DNA from: UMGS1766 sp963597355
GTDB taxonomy: Bacteria > Bacillota > Clostridia > Oscillospirales > Oscillospiraceae
NCBI GenBank assembly: GCA_963597355.1
Contig: CAVBPR010000002.1
Coordinates: forward strand, 248,001 to 312,000
Reading direction: 5' to 3'
DNA: 64,000 nucleotides
The notes beneath the pieces were generated by a model, which ran no database searches, was not told the DNA's origin, and worked only from the letters and a program-made list of their open reading frames with translations. Of the stretch, positions 1 to 8,148 are shown one piece after another. The translations under genes and the position numbers were made by a program. How positions within the stretch are numbered: the first letter of the stretch is position 1; each line of letters opens with the position of its first letter.

Positions 1-157
1 AACTGCTTAGATGATTTAATTCCGGATCAAAATAGACTGTACCAGGTAGATCAAGGTGAAAACGTTCCAGATTGGAACGAATAATAGCAGCGATTTCTGC
101 ATCGTATCCAGGTGTGATTGGGTGTACCAGAAAAGGAGAAAAATCAATAGAATCCAT
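1..157 (-). CDS. GNAT family N-acetyltransferase, C-terminus beyond window
   Basis: Only the first 52 codons lie in the window and no stop is reached. The protein starts MDSIDFSPFLVHPI and continues with an IAAIIRSNLERFHLDLPGT segment and a YFDPELNHLS segment, the usual opening of a clostridial GNAT subfamily. Such enzymes move an acetyl group from acetyl-CoA to an amine, and the substrate cannot be told from this piece. An AAGGA site sits 8 bases before the ATG. It lies 29 bp downstream of murC on the same strand, so it is probably co-transcribed. The family call rests on the N-terminus alone; the acetyl-CoA loop is not visible. Confidence 0.6.
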   Translation of the reverse strand, partial: MDSIDFSPFLVHPITPGYDAEIAAIIRSNLERFHLDLPGTVYFDPELNHLSS

Positions 158-186
158 TTATTTGTTCCTTAATTTGCTACTCAATT

Positions 187-1578
187 TTACTTGTTTGCAG
201 ATCCTTCTTTTGCTAACTGCTCACCAACCCGGAAAATATCACCTGCGCCAACCGTCAGAATTAAATCGCCTGGACGCGCCAATTCCTTTAGCTTTGCGGC
301 AACATCATCCAGCGAGGGGCAATAGACTGCACTTGTAATGCGATCGACAATATCCTTTGAGGAAATGCCAAGGGTGTTCTTTTCCCGCGCGGCATAAATA
401 TCGGTCAGGATCGTCACATCGGGCCGGCCTAATTCTCGCACAAAATCGCTAAATAGCGCTTTTGTGCGGCTATATGTATGGGGCTGAAATGCGCAGATGA
501 TGCGGCGGTAACCAAGGGCCTTGACGGTATCCATCAGAACGTGCAATTCACCGGGATGATGTGCATAGTCGTCATAGATTTTTGCACCGTTATACTCACC
601 CTTGTACTCAAACCGACGGGCAGCACCGTGATAAGCATTAAGGCCTCTGGCAATTGCATCGGGAGAAATGTGAATGGTCAGACAGGCAGCGGCAGCAGCC
701 AACGCATTTTTGACATTGTGCTTGCCGGGAACGTTTAGTTCGATATGGGTCAATTCTTTGCCGTTATACATCAGATCAAAGTGTCCCATGCCGTTCACAT
801 ACTCTAAATTTTCGCAATATACATCAGCATAGTCTCCGAGACCGAAGGTAATCATATCACGATCCAACTGATCTAATGTGTCCATCGTGTTGCGGTCATC
901 TGCATTGGCCACAACGACACCATCTTTGCTGGGAACCAGCTCTGCAAAACGGCGGAATGAGTTTTCTACGTCTGCGAGATCCTTGAAGAAATCAAGGTGA
1001 TCTGCTTCAATATCCAGAATAACGGCTGTAGTAGGCCGAAACGACAGGAAGGAGTTGCAATACTCGCAAGATTCCAGAATGATTGTATCGCCCTTACCAA
1101 CGCGATGACCAGCCTGAAGCAGTGGTAGCGTTCCGCCAATCATAATGGTCGGGTCAATATCTGCTGCCATCGCAATGTGTGTGCACATGGAGGTGGTGGT
1201 GGTTTTGCCGTGCGTTCCGGAGATGCACAATGCGTGCTGATAGTCCGTCATTAACGCACCCCATGCCTGTGCGCGTTCAAAAACGGGAATTCCGGCGTCG
1301 AGTGCTGCAGCAATTTCGGGATTATCATTGTGAACGGCAGCCGTACGGATGACAAGGTCAGCACCTTGAACATTTTCTGCAAAATGACCGATTACGACAG
1401 GGATACCCAGTGACCGAAGATGGTCAACCGTTGTGCTTTCACGCATATCAGAGCCGGATACACGAATCCTCATGCCGTGGAGCACCTCCGCCAGGGGAGC
1501 CATAGAAACGCCGCCGATGCCTACCAGATGAGCACGACAGCCGGGTTTTAGATCAGATTTGAGTTCAGAAATAGTCAT
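187..1578 (-). CDS. murC: UDP-N-acetylmuramate--L-alanine ligase
   Basis: MurC adds L-alanine to UDP-MurNAc with ATP, the first amino-acid step of cytoplasmic peptidoglycan precursor synthesis. The 463-residue length is normal for the family. An N-terminal Rossmann segment (VGIGGVSMAPLA, about residue 19) is followed by the ATP loop GTHGKTTT at about 121-128, then the central and C-terminal Mur ligase domains with DDYAHHPGE. An upstream in-frame GTG is unlikely because it overlaps the GGAGGTG ribosome site. The ATG used here lies behind GGAGG and a second AGGA. It is transcribed toward the partial GNAT gene and away from the tyrS leader. Confidence 0.95.
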   Translation of the reverse strand: MTISELKSDLKPGCRAHLVGIGGVSMAPLAEVLHGMRIRVSGSDMRESTTVDHLRSLGIPVVIGHFAENVQGADLVIRTAAVHNDNPEIAAALDAGIPVFERAQAWGALMTDYQHALCISGTHGKTTTTSMCTHIAMAADIDPTIMIGGTLPLLQAGHRVGKGDTIILESCEYCNSFLSFRPTTAVILDIEADHLDFFKDLADVENSFRRFAELVPSKDGVVVANADDRNTMDTLDQLDRDMITFGLGDYADVYCENLEYVNGMGHFDLMYNGKELTHIELNVPGKHNVKNALAAAAACLTIHISPDAIARGLNAYHGAARRFEYKGEYNGAKIYDDYAHHPGELHVLMDTVKALGYRRIICAFQPHTYSRTKALFSDFVRELGRPDVTILTDIYAAREKNTLGISSKDIVDRITSAVYCPSLDDVAAKLKELARPGDLILTVGAGDIFRVGEQLAKEGSANK

Positions 1579-1719
1579 AGCAGTTTCCTGCACCTCCAGA
1601 TATTGTCAAAAAGGAGAAAGAAAATCCTTTTAATATAATGTCTATAACCAGTGTATTATATTCCTTCCTATCTGAAAATTCAAGCAAATTTATTTCTCTT
1701 GACCTGGATAAGAAAAATA

Positions 1720-1749
1720 TTGACAATCTTGTTGGAGATGTGATAAACT
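1720..1749 (+). promoter_or_regulatory. Sigma-70 type promoter of the tyrS T-box leader
   Basis: TTGACA at 1720-1725 and TAAACT at 1744-1749 are separated by 18 bp. Transcription would start near 1756, just before the stem I region of the T-box, so the assignment agrees with the RNA element downstream. Confidence 0.7.
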
Positions 1750-1755
1750 GCACTG

Positions 1756-2015
1756 GAAATGCAAAGAGAAGGAATAGTAGTGTAGCATACTTTGCAAAGA
1801 GAGCCTCTGTTTGGTGTAAAGAGGAGAAAGCGCTGCATGAATACGCCTTTGAGCATCCGCCTGAACATTGGAGTAGGGTTAGGACGGTTGCGCCCGTTAC
1901 AGCGCGGGAGTTTGTTGGAACTCCTTGAGGCTCTTTGTGTGAGCAAAGAGTGAATCAGAGGTGGTACCGCGCATTTTGCGCCCTCTGTCCTATCTGGGGA
2001 CAGAGGGCTTTTTTT
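1756..2015 (+). promoter_or_regulatory. Tyrosine T-box leader of tyrS
   Basis: This leader senses uncharged tRNA-Tyr and allows read-through into tyrS. The sequence shows an AGTA motif near 1776, a GGTG segment near 1813, a specifier region GAATACGCC with the tyrosine codon TAC at 1842-1844, and the near-invariant T-box GTGGTACCGCG at 1961-1971. The terminator follows at once. The order and spacing match canonical Firmicutes T-boxes, and the specifier codon agrees with the downstream gene. Confidence 0.93.
1980..2015 (+). terminator. Regulated terminator of the tyrS T-box
   Basis: An 11-bp perfect stem (GCCCTCTGTCC at 1980-1990 with GGACAGAGGGC at 1998-2008) is followed by seven T. It is the OFF structure competing with the T-box antiterminator. 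Confidence 0.93.
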
Positions 2016-2049
2016 GCTGTCCCTAATACAGAAAAAGGAGACAAAAGTA

Positions 2050-3129
2050 ATGACACTGTACGAGGAATTGGTTGGCCGTGGGTTGATTGCTCAAGTGACG
2101 GACGAAGAGAAAGTGAAAGAAATGATCAATAATGGCAAAGCCACGTTTTATATTGGCTTTGACCCGACTGCTGATTCGCTTCACGTTGGTCACTTTATGG
2201 CACTCTGTCTGATGCGCCGGATGCAAAAGTATGGAAACCGTCCTATTGCTCTGTTAGGCGGTGGAACCGCTATGATTGGCGACCCTTCCGGAAAAACAGA
2301 CATGCGCAAAATGATGACAAAAGAAACCATTCAGCATAATGCGGATTGCTTTAAAAAGCAAATGAGCCGTTTTATTGACTTCTCCGATGGAAAAGCGCTG
2401 ATGCTGAATAATGCGGATTGGTTGCTGGATTTAAATTATGTTGAATTGCTTCGGGAGGTTGGCGCCTGCTTCTCTGTGAACAACATGTTGCGAGCAGAAT
2501 GTTACAAGCAGCGCATGGCCAATGGCTTGAGCTTTTTGGAATTTAACTACATGATCATGCAATCGTATGACTTCTATCACCTGTATCAGGAATATGGATG
2601 CAACTTCCAGTTTGGCGGCGACGATCAGTGGTCAAACATGTTGGGAGGCCGTGAGTTGATTCGCCGTAAGTTGGGCAAAGACGATGCCGAAGCCATGACA
2701 ATTACCCTGTTGCTCAATAGCGAGGGCAAGAAGATGGGTAAGACCGTTTCCGGTGCCGTTTGGCTGGATCCGGAAAAGACATCTCCTTACGATTTTTATC
2801 AGTATTGGAGAAATGTAGATGATGCAGATGTAATCAAATGCCTCAAAATGCTGACAGATCTTTCTTTGGATGAAATTGCTGAAATGGAGACCTGGGAAGG
2901 AAGCCAGCTCAACCGGGCAAAAGAAATCCTCGCTTTTGAGCTGACGAAGCTAGTGCATGGTGAAGAGGAAGCAAATAAAGCGCAGAAAACGGCAAAAGGT
3001 TTGTTTTCCACCGGTGGAGATCTTAGCAATGTACCGACCACCACGTTGACAGCAGGCGATCTGACGGATGGCACAATCGATGCAATTTCTCTTCTGGTTA
3101 AGACCGGTCTTGCTCCTTCCCGGATCTGA
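2050..3129 (+). CDS. tyrS: Tyrosyl-tRNA synthetase, frame broken near the C-terminus
   Basis: TyrRS charges tRNA-Tyr with tyrosine. It is a class I synthetase with HVGH at about residues 45-48 and a KMGKT loop near residue 230. Start: the ATG lies 9 bases behind AAAGGAG; upstream in-frame starts fall in the terminator. The open frame stops at 3129 after 359 residues, inside what should be the C-terminal S4 RNA-binding domain. The cause is a 65-bp near-duplication at 3058-3190; the rest of the S4 domain reads on in another frame to 3344. Removing one copy gives a 409-residue protein, the normal length. Because tyrS is normally essential, an assembly error is likelier than a real lesion. Confidence 0.93.
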   Translation: MTLYEELVGRGLIAQVTDEEKVKEMINNGKATFYIGFDPTADSLHVGHFMALCLMRRMQKYGNRPIALLGGGTAMIGDPSGKTDMRKMMTKETIQHNADCFKKQMSRFIDFSDGKALMLNNADWLLDLNYVELLREVGACFSVNNMLRAECYKQRMANGLSFLEFNYMIMQSYDFYHLYQEYGCNFQFGGDDQWSNMLGGRELIRRKLGKDDAEAMTITLLLNSEGKKMGKTVSGAVWLDPEKTSPYDFYQYWRNVDDADVIKCLKMLTDLSLDEIAEMETWEGSQLNRAKEILAFELTKLVHGEEEANKAQKTAKGLFSTGGDLSNVPTTTLTAGDLTDGTIDAISLLVKTGLAPSRI

Positions 3130-3190
3130 CGGACGGCACAATCGATGCAATTTCTCTTCTGGTTAAGACTGGTCTTGCTCCTTCTCGCGG
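3058..3190 (+). repeat. 65-bp imperfect tandem duplication inside tyrS
   Basis: The first copy starts at about 3061 (ctgacggatggc) and the second at 3126 (ctgacggacggc), a period of 65 bp. They differ at scattered sites such as gat/gac, acc/act and tcc/tct, mostly synonymous third positions. The period is not a multiple of three, so it shifts the frame. Two alleles of one locus joined in tandem would look like this. Confidence 0.9.
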
Positions 3191-3344
3191 TGAGGCGCGG
3201 CGCCTTATCCAGCAGAATGGTGTTTCTGCAAATGGAGAAAAAATTGCAGCGATCGACGTGAACTATGAACAGTCTGCCTTTGCTGGAGACGGCATGATGC
3301 TCAAAAAGGGGAAAAAGGTATTCCATCGCGTTATAATGGAATAA
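3130..3344 (+). pseudogene. tyrS: Displaced 3' end of tyrS (S4 domain remainder)
   Basis: In the frame of codons beginning at 3126 the sequence reads LLVKTGLAPSRGEARR, then QQNGVSANGEKI and KKGKKVFHRVIME before TAA at 3342-3344. This is the expected S4 domain and C-terminus of TyrRS. There is no start of its own. It joins the upstream ORF when one copy of the 65-bp duplication is removed. Confidence 0.85.
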
Positions 3345-3365
3345 TTTAATTCAACTGCAATCTAC

Positions 3366-3402
3366 GAAAAAAGCCACGATGTTTGCACACCGTGGCTTTT
3401 TT
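3366..3402. terminator. Terminator between convergent tyrS and the lysine operon
   Basis: AAAAAGCCACG at 3368-3378 pairs with CGTGGCTTTTT at 3391-3401 around a 12-base loop. U-runs form on both strands, so it can serve tyrS and the minus-strand operon ending at 3430. Confidence 0.85.
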
Positions 3403-3429
3403 GCTTGATTGGAACGTTAGACGCAGCAA

Positions 3430-3912
3430 TTAAAAAGTTTCCTCGACGGGATCTACATGAAACGCACCTGACATGATTTGCAACGCATCGCTTAAATCAT
3501 GGGCGTTAATCAGAATGGAGATATCTACATCCGATGTGGTGATCAACATGATGGAAATATTGGCATCCGACAGCAGTGCGAATACTTTCGCGGCAACACC
3601 GGGAGTATGCACCATATCAGAGTCGTAGAATGCGATTTTGCAGTTGCCCGGTAAAATTTCAGGGGAGAGTCCCTTATCTCCGCTGCGGAGTTTGCCGAGA
3701 ACAGTCAATGCATCGGCAAGATCCCGGTCAGAAAGGCTGAAACTCATGCGTACAGCGCCGCCCTGAGGGGCGGTTTGAGAAATCATGTCCACATTGATGC
3801 CTGCCTCGGAGAATGCACTCAAAACCTGTGCCACAGCGCTGCCGCTGGGTAGAGACAGGGAAATCAGTGTAATTTCATTCGTGTAAGAAATCTTGGTCAC
3901 TTTCGCTTCCAT
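3430..3912 (-). CDS. Freestanding ACT-domain protein resembling the aspartokinase regulatory half
   Basis: The 160 residues form two ACT-like units. The second (MVHTPGVAAKVFALLSDANI, then SIMLITTSDVDISILI) closely resembles the C-terminal regulatory half of aspartate kinase, which binds lysine or threonine. No kinase domain is present. It is the last gene of the asd-dapA-dapB operon under the lysine riboswitch, 16 bp after dapB, with AAAGGAG in front of its ATG; the longer upstream frame runs inside dapB and is rejected. Likely role: a separate amino-acid-sensing subunit or modulator of aspartokinase, by analogy with the separately translated beta subunit of Bacillus aspartokinase II. Target and ligand are inference. 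Confidence 0.85.
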   Translation of the reverse strand: MEAKVTKISYTNEITLISLSLPSGSAVAQVLSAFSEAGINVDMISQTAPQGGAVRMSFSLSDRDLADALTVLGKLRSGDKGLSPEILPGNCKIAFYDSDMVHTPGVAAKVFALLSDANISIMLITTSDVDISILINAHDLSDALQIMSGAFHVDPVEETF

Positions 3913-3928
3913 GTTCGATTGCTCCTTT

Positions 3929-4687
3929 TTATTCCTGTACCAGCATAGACATGTCGTACATACCTGGGGTACGGCCTGCAGCCAGATATTTTGCCGCCTT
4001 GACAGCACCGTTGGCAAAAATCTCACGACTCATAGCAGTGTGTTTAATTTCGATGATTTCATCTCGACCGGCAAACATGATCTCATGGATGCCAACAATG
4101 GTTCCGCCGCGCACAGCGCTGATGCCGATTTCCTTTTTATCGCGGCTTTGCCGGACACTGTGCCGCTCATAGACATACTCCGGTTCAAAATTCAATCCGC
4201 TTGCGGCAGCGTCGGCAATCATCAATGCGGTGCCGCTGGGGGCATCCACTTTTCGATTGTGGTGTTTTTCTACAATCTCAATGTCGTAACTGTCACCAAG
4301 AACGGTTGCTGCCTTCTTTACCAGTTCCAAGAGCACATTGATGCCAAGGGACATGTTTGCACTGCGGAAAATGGCAACCTGTTGAGAGGCTTTTTTTATT
4401 TGCTCCAGCTGAGCATCCGAAAAACCGGTAGTCGCCAGCACCAGAGGAATTTTTTTCTCGGTACAGAAAGCAAGCAGATTGTCTAAAGCAGCCGGATTCG
4501 AAAAATCAATTACTGCGTCTGCTTCACCTGTAAATTCGGCAGGGGAGCTGAAGACGGGATAATCTCGCTCCACAGCAGTCACATCAAATCCTGCGACAAT
4601 TGCGATATCCGGATCGGCAACACAGATACTTTCTACAACCTGACCCATGCGGCCGCCGCAGCCAGAGATGATAATTTTCTGCGCCAT
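3929..4687 (-). CDS. dapB: 4-hydroxy-tetrahydrodipicolinate reductase
   Basis: DapB reduces the DapA product with NAD(P)H to tetrahydrodipicolinate on the way to diaminopimelate and lysine. The 252-residue protein shows the N-terminal dinucleotide loop SGCGGRMGQVV (residues 8-18), ATTGFSDAQ in mid-protein, and the catalytic/substrate region VEKHHNRKVDAPSGTA. Length is normal. It follows dapA by 11 bp, indicating one transcript. Confidence 0.96.
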   Translation of the reverse strand: MAQKIIISGCGGRMGQVVESICVADPDIAIVAGFDVTAVERDYPVFSSPAEFTGEADAVIDFSNPAALDNLLAFCTEKKIPLVLATTGFSDAQLEQIKKASQQVAIFRSANMSLGINVLLELVKKAATVLGDSYDIEIVEKHHNRKVDAPSGTALMIADAAASGLNFEPEYVYERHSVRQSRDKKEIGISAVRGGTIVGIHEIMFAGRDEIIEIKHTAMSREIFANGAVKAAKYLAAGRTPGMYDMSMLVQE

Positions 4688-4698
4688 AATAGATCCCC

Positions 4699-5595
4699 TT
4701 AGTTCGTTAAGCTGATGCCGTAGCGGAGCAGAATCTGACGCAGCTTTGCCTCATGCTCAGCGGTCATATCGCACAGCGGCAGACGCAGATTGCCCTCATC
4801 CAATCCCATCATGCGCATTGCGATTTTAACAGGGATGGGATTAACTTCCATGAACAATGCATTGCACAGCTCATTGTAGTCAATCTGAATCTTGGAAGCT
4901 TCAGCAAACTTTCCTTCCAGGCAGAGATGGGACATCTCCACCATAACTTCGGGCAAAATATTGCTGACAACAGAGATGACACCCTTTGCTCCAAGGCTCA
5001 TCATCGGAACTACCTGATCGTCATTTCCGGACCAAATGTAGAAATCATCTCCGCAAAGGCGACGAGTTTCGATAATCAGACTGAAATTGCCGCTTGCTTC
5101 CTTAACACCGATGATATTGGGGTGCTTAGACAGGTGCTGATAGGTTTCTGCGGAAATGGAGCAGCCGGTACGGGAAGGCACATTGTACAGAATAATTGGC
5201 GTATGTACGCGATCTGCGATGTATTCATAGTGGCGAATCAAACCAGCCTGTGTTGCTTTGTTGTAGTAGGGGGTAACCAGCAACAGTGCATCAGCCCCGG
5301 CGGCCTCGGCGTGTTGGGCCAGCATTAAAGCAGCAGCTGTATCGTTGCTGCCGGCGCCAGCGATTACTTTCACGCGGCCGGCAACCTTCTTGATGCAGTA
5401 TTCAACGGTCTCCATGTGCTCTTCCAGCGTTTGAGTGGCAGATTCACCGGTCGTTCCGCAAACACAGATTGCATCGGTTCCGGCAGCAATCTGGCGCTCA
5501 ATCAAATCACCAAAACGGTCGAAATCTACCTTGTTATCGGCATTAAATGGAGTGACAATGGCAACACAAGCGCCAGTAAAAACGGGTTCACGCAT
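4699..5595 (-). CDS. dapA: 4-hydroxy-tetrahydrodipicolinate synthase
   Basis: DapA condenses pyruvate with aspartate semialdehyde, the first committed step to lysine and to peptidoglycan diaminopimelate. Visible family signatures in the 298 residues are CGTTGESATQTLEEH near residue 46, the YYNKATQAGL segment, YNVPSRTG around residue 138, and IIGVKEASGN holding the Schiff-base lysine near 167. It starts 9 bp after asd ends, with AAAGGA upstream. Confidence 0.97.
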   Translation of the reverse strand: MREPVFTGACVAIVTPFNADNKVDFDRFGDLIERQIAAGTDAICVCGTTGESATQTLEEHMETVEYCIKKVAGRVKVIAGAGSNDTAAALMLAQHAEAAGADALLLVTPYYNKATQAGLIRHYEYIADRVHTPIILYNVPSRTGCSISAETYQHLSKHPNIIGVKEASGNFSLIIETRRLCGDDFYIWSGNDDQVVPMMSLGAKGVISVVSNILPEVMVEMSHLCLEGKFAEASKIQIDYNELCNALFMEVNPIPVKIAMRMMGLDEGNLRLPLCDMTAEHEAKLRQILLRYGISLTN

Positions 5596-5604
5596 GAGAA
5601 AAAA

Positions 5605-6699
5605 TCAATTCCTTTCCATATATCCTTCTGCGCACAGCAATTCAGCCAGTAAAACGGCACCGCCTGCAGCACCGCGCAGTGTGTTGTGGGACAGGCAGAC
5701 AAACTTGTAATCGTACTGAGTGTCTGGACGGAGACGACCAATGGAAACTGCCATGCCACCCTCAGTCATGCGATCGAGCTTTGTCTGAGGACGGTTATCT
5801 TCTTCAAAATAATGCAGGAATTGCTTGGGAGCAGAGGGAAGTTCCAATTCCTGCGCACGGCCTTTGAAATCGGCCCAAACAGCTTTGATTTCCTCAATAG
5901 AAGGCTTCTTGCCGTCAGGGAAGGACATGAATACCGCAGCCATATGACCATTGGACACAGGAACACGCAGGCACTGAGCGGTGATGGACGGAGATGTGGC
6001 ATTTTTAATGTGATCACCGGTCACGCGCCCCCAGAGCTTCATGGGTTCTTGTTCGCTCTTTTCTTCCTCGCCGCCGATGTAGGGAATCACATTGTCCAGC
6101 ATTTCAGGCCAGGTTTCAAAGGTCTTGCCTGCACCGGAGATAGCCTGATAAGTGCAGACCAATGCCTTCTCCACGCCATACTTACTGCGCAGGGGATGCA
6201 GCGCGGGAACATAGGATTGGAGGGAGCAGTTAGACTTCACTGCGATAAATCCGCGCTTGGTTCCCAAACGCTTCCGCTGTGCAGCGATAATTTCCAGGTG
6301 CTCCGGGTTGATTTCCGGAACAACCATAGGAACATCCGGAGTGAAACGGTGAGCAGAGTTATTCGAAACAACGGGGCATTCGTGCTTTGCATAGGCTTCT
6401 TCCAGCGCACGAATCTCGTCCTTTTTCATATCAACAGCGCAGAAAACGAAATCAACAGTATTCGCAATTTTCTCGATGTCAGCAGTAGCATCCATGACAA
6501 TCAGATTTTTTGCTTCTTCAGGAATGGGGGTATCCATAGCCCATCGAGGAGAGACGGCTTCTTCATAGGTCTTGCCGGCACTGCGTGCACTGGCTGCAAC
6601 AACGGTCAGTTTAAACCAGGGATGGTTCTCCATCAGGGTGACAAAACGTTGGCCAACCATTCCAGTGCAGCCAACAATGCCTACTTTATACTGTTTCAT
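5605..6699 (-). CDS. asd: Aspartate-semialdehyde dehydrogenase
   Basis: The enzyme makes aspartate semialdehyde from aspartyl phosphate with NADPH, feeding lysine, threonine and methionine. At 364 residues, with GIVGCTGMVGQRF at the N-terminus and the catalytic cysteine in AVKSNCSLQ (about residue 155), it looks like the longer archaeal/fungal-type ASADH rather than the shorter E. coli type. The ATG sits behind GGGAGGT. It is the first gene of the lysine operon, directly after the riboswitch terminator. Confidence 0.95.
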   Translation of the reverse strand: MKQYKVGIVGCTGMVGQRFVTLMENHPWFKLTVVAASARSAGKTYEEAVSPRWAMDTPIPEEAKNLIVMDATADIEKIANTVDFVFCAVDMKKDEIRALEEAYAKHECPVVSNNSAHRFTPDVPMVVPEINPEHLEIIAAQRKRLGTKRGFIAVKSNCSLQSYVPALHPLRSKYGVEKALVCTYQAISGAGKTFETWPEMLDNVIPYIGGEEEKSEQEPMKLWGRVTGDHIKNATSPSITAQCLRVPVSNGHMAAVFMSFPDGKKPSIEEIKAVWADFKGRAQELELPSAPKQFLHYFEEDNRPQTKLDRMTEGGMAVSIGRLRPDTQYDYKFVCLSHNTLRGAAGGAVLLAELLCAEGYMERN

Positions 6700-6712
6700 A
6701 ATCTTACCTCCC

Positions 6713-6748
6713 AAAAAAAATGGCCAGCGGGTTGAAAAACCGGCTGGC
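6713..6748 (-). terminator. Expression-platform terminator of the lysine riboswitch
   Basis: On the minus strand GCCAGC plus GGTT pairs with AACC plus GCTGGC around a small loop, followed by eight T just before the asd ribosome site. Lysine binding would favour this hairpin. Confidence 0.85.
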
Positions 6749-6797
6749 TTTGTACTATAATGTCCGGGTGGCATGTGTCTAACCGGCCAAAAGTGCA

Positions 6798-6978
6798 AAC
6801 GCAGCGACAGCTCTCCATCAGTTTGATTCTGATGACAGCCACAGACCTATTCGAATCTGCGACCAGGCGACTTTGTGCCGATAAAAGTCCCTTCGGCGAG
6901 AAACCCTTTCTTTCAGCTTCGTCGAACATCGGCGTTCTCTGCTGAAATAATCATGTGCCCCGCACCTCTATCACGCCT
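6798..6978 (-). promoter_or_regulatory. Lysine riboswitch (L-box) aptamer
   Basis: Read on the minus strand, the leader carries the recognisable L-box blocks in order: GATAGAGGTGCGGG, GAAAGAAAGGG and CTCGCCGAAGGGA, then CTGGTCGCAG, GTGGCTGTCA, and TGATGGAGAGCTGTC. It lies between a good promoter and a terminator in front of asd, as in other lysine-regulated asd/dap operons. Lysine binding is expected to end transcription early and so lower asd, dapA, dapB and the ACT protein together. Confidence 0.92.
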
Positions 6979-6982
6979 CTTT

Positions 6983-7011
6983 ACTTTAGCATATACATTT
7001 ATACTCGTCAA
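6983..7011 (-). promoter_or_regulatory. Promoter of the lysine-riboswitch operon
   Basis: On the minus strand TTGACG (7006-7011) and TAAAGT (6983-6988) are 17 bp apart, immediately upstream of the aptamer. Confidence 0.75.
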
Positions 7012-7096
7012 GCAATAATCCAATGCAAAATAGAGAAAACGGCGGATACGAGCAGATTGATTTTGGAATAAACTGATAAAGGATTGAATCAATAGA

Positions 7097-8119
7097 ATGA
7101 AAACAAGTGATTTTTTTTATGATTTGCCGCAAGAATTGATTGCGCAGACGCCTTTGGAACGGAGAGACGGTTCCCGTTTGCTTACTCTGAATAAAGAGAC
7201 AGGCGCAATTGAACACCGTCATTTTTTCGACCTTCCCCAATTTCTGCGTCCGGGGGACTGTCTCGTCCTAAACAACTCTCGTGTACTGCCTGCACGATTG
7301 ATTGGCCATCGCCCAACTGGCGGTGTGGTTGAGATTCTTCTGCTTGTGGATAAAGGCGGAGATACTTGGGAATGCCTGGTTCGTCCGGGGAAAAAGCTCC
7401 GCACGGGAGCCAGAGTCAGTTTCGGAGATGGGCAGCTTCAGGCAGAGATTACCGAGGTTCTGCCGGATGGCAACCGTTTGGTTCACTTTGAATACAAAGG
7501 TATTTTTCTTGAAGTGCTGGAAGAATTAGGACGGATGCCGTTGCCACCGTATATTAAAGAAGAATTGAAGGACCAGGAACGGTATCAGACTGTCTATTCA
7601 AAAGTTGTGGGTTCTGCTGCTGCACCTACAGCTGGACTGCACTTTACACCGGAGCTTTTGAAAGAAATTCAAAATAAGGGTATTAATTTGTGCTATGTGA
7701 CATTGCATGTTGGACTGGGAACGTTTCGTCCAGTGAAAGAAGAAGAAATTACAGAGCACGAAATGCATTCTGAATATTGCGTAATTCCACAGGAAACAGC
7801 AGATATGATCAATGAGACCAAGAAAAAGGGCGGCCGTGTAATCTGCGTGGGCACAACTTCTTGTCGAACTTTGGAAAGCTGGGCCAGTGAAGATGGTACG
7901 ATGACGGCTACCGGGGGGTGGACCAATATCTTTATTTACCCAGGCTATCGTTTTAAGGTGATGGATGCTCTGGTAACCAACTTTCATTTACCGGAGTCTA
8001 CACTTATCATGCTGGTTTCCGCTTTGGCAGGACGCGAGCACATTTTGAACGCATATGAAGAGGCGGTAAAAGAAAGATATCGCTTTTTCTCGTTTGGCGA
8101 TGCAATGTTCATTTATTAA
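7097..8119 (+). CDS. queA: tRNA preQ1(34) S-adenosylmethionine ribosyltransferase-isomerase
   Basis: QueA transfers the ribosyl part of SAM to preQ1 in tRNA, giving epoxyqueuosine. The 340-residue protein begins MKTSDFFYDLPQELIAQTPL and carries LVLNNSRVLPARL, the AAPTAGLHFTPELL block and CVGTTSCRTLES, all family signatures. It is directly followed by tgt, which acts one step earlier on the same tRNAs, so the two form a queuosine operon. It is divergent from the lysine operon. Confidence 0.97.
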   Translation: MKTSDFFYDLPQELIAQTPLERRDGSRLLTLNKETGAIEHRHFFDLPQFLRPGDCLVLNNSRVLPARLIGHRPTGGVVEILLLVDKGGDTWECLVRPGKKLRTGARVSFGDGQLQAEITEVLPDGNRLVHFEYKGIFLEVLEELGRMPLPPYIKEELKDQERYQTVYSKVVGSAAAPTAGLHFTPELLKEIQNKGINLCYVTLHVGLGTFRPVKEEEITEHEMHSEYCVIPQETADMINETKKKGGRVICVGTTSCRTLESWASEDGTMTATGGWTNIFIYPGYRFKVMDALVTNFHLPESTLIMLVSALAGREHILNAYEEAVKERYRFFSFGDAMFIY

Positions 8120-8148
8120 TGTTTGATTCTAACCAATGGAGAGAATGT

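Noticed and set aside
1638..1928. 96-codon plus-strand ORF upstream of tyrS
   Set aside because: It lies on the promoter and T-box leader, which explain the sequence better.
3058..3190. Programmed frameshift or genuine tyrS pseudogene
   Set aside because: The cause is a 65-bp near-copy rather than a slippery site, and the gene keeps an intact T-box and full coding sequence once one copy is removed.
5686..6735. 349-codon open frame on the plus strand
   Set aside because: It runs antisense to asd and into the riboswitch; it shows no known motif.
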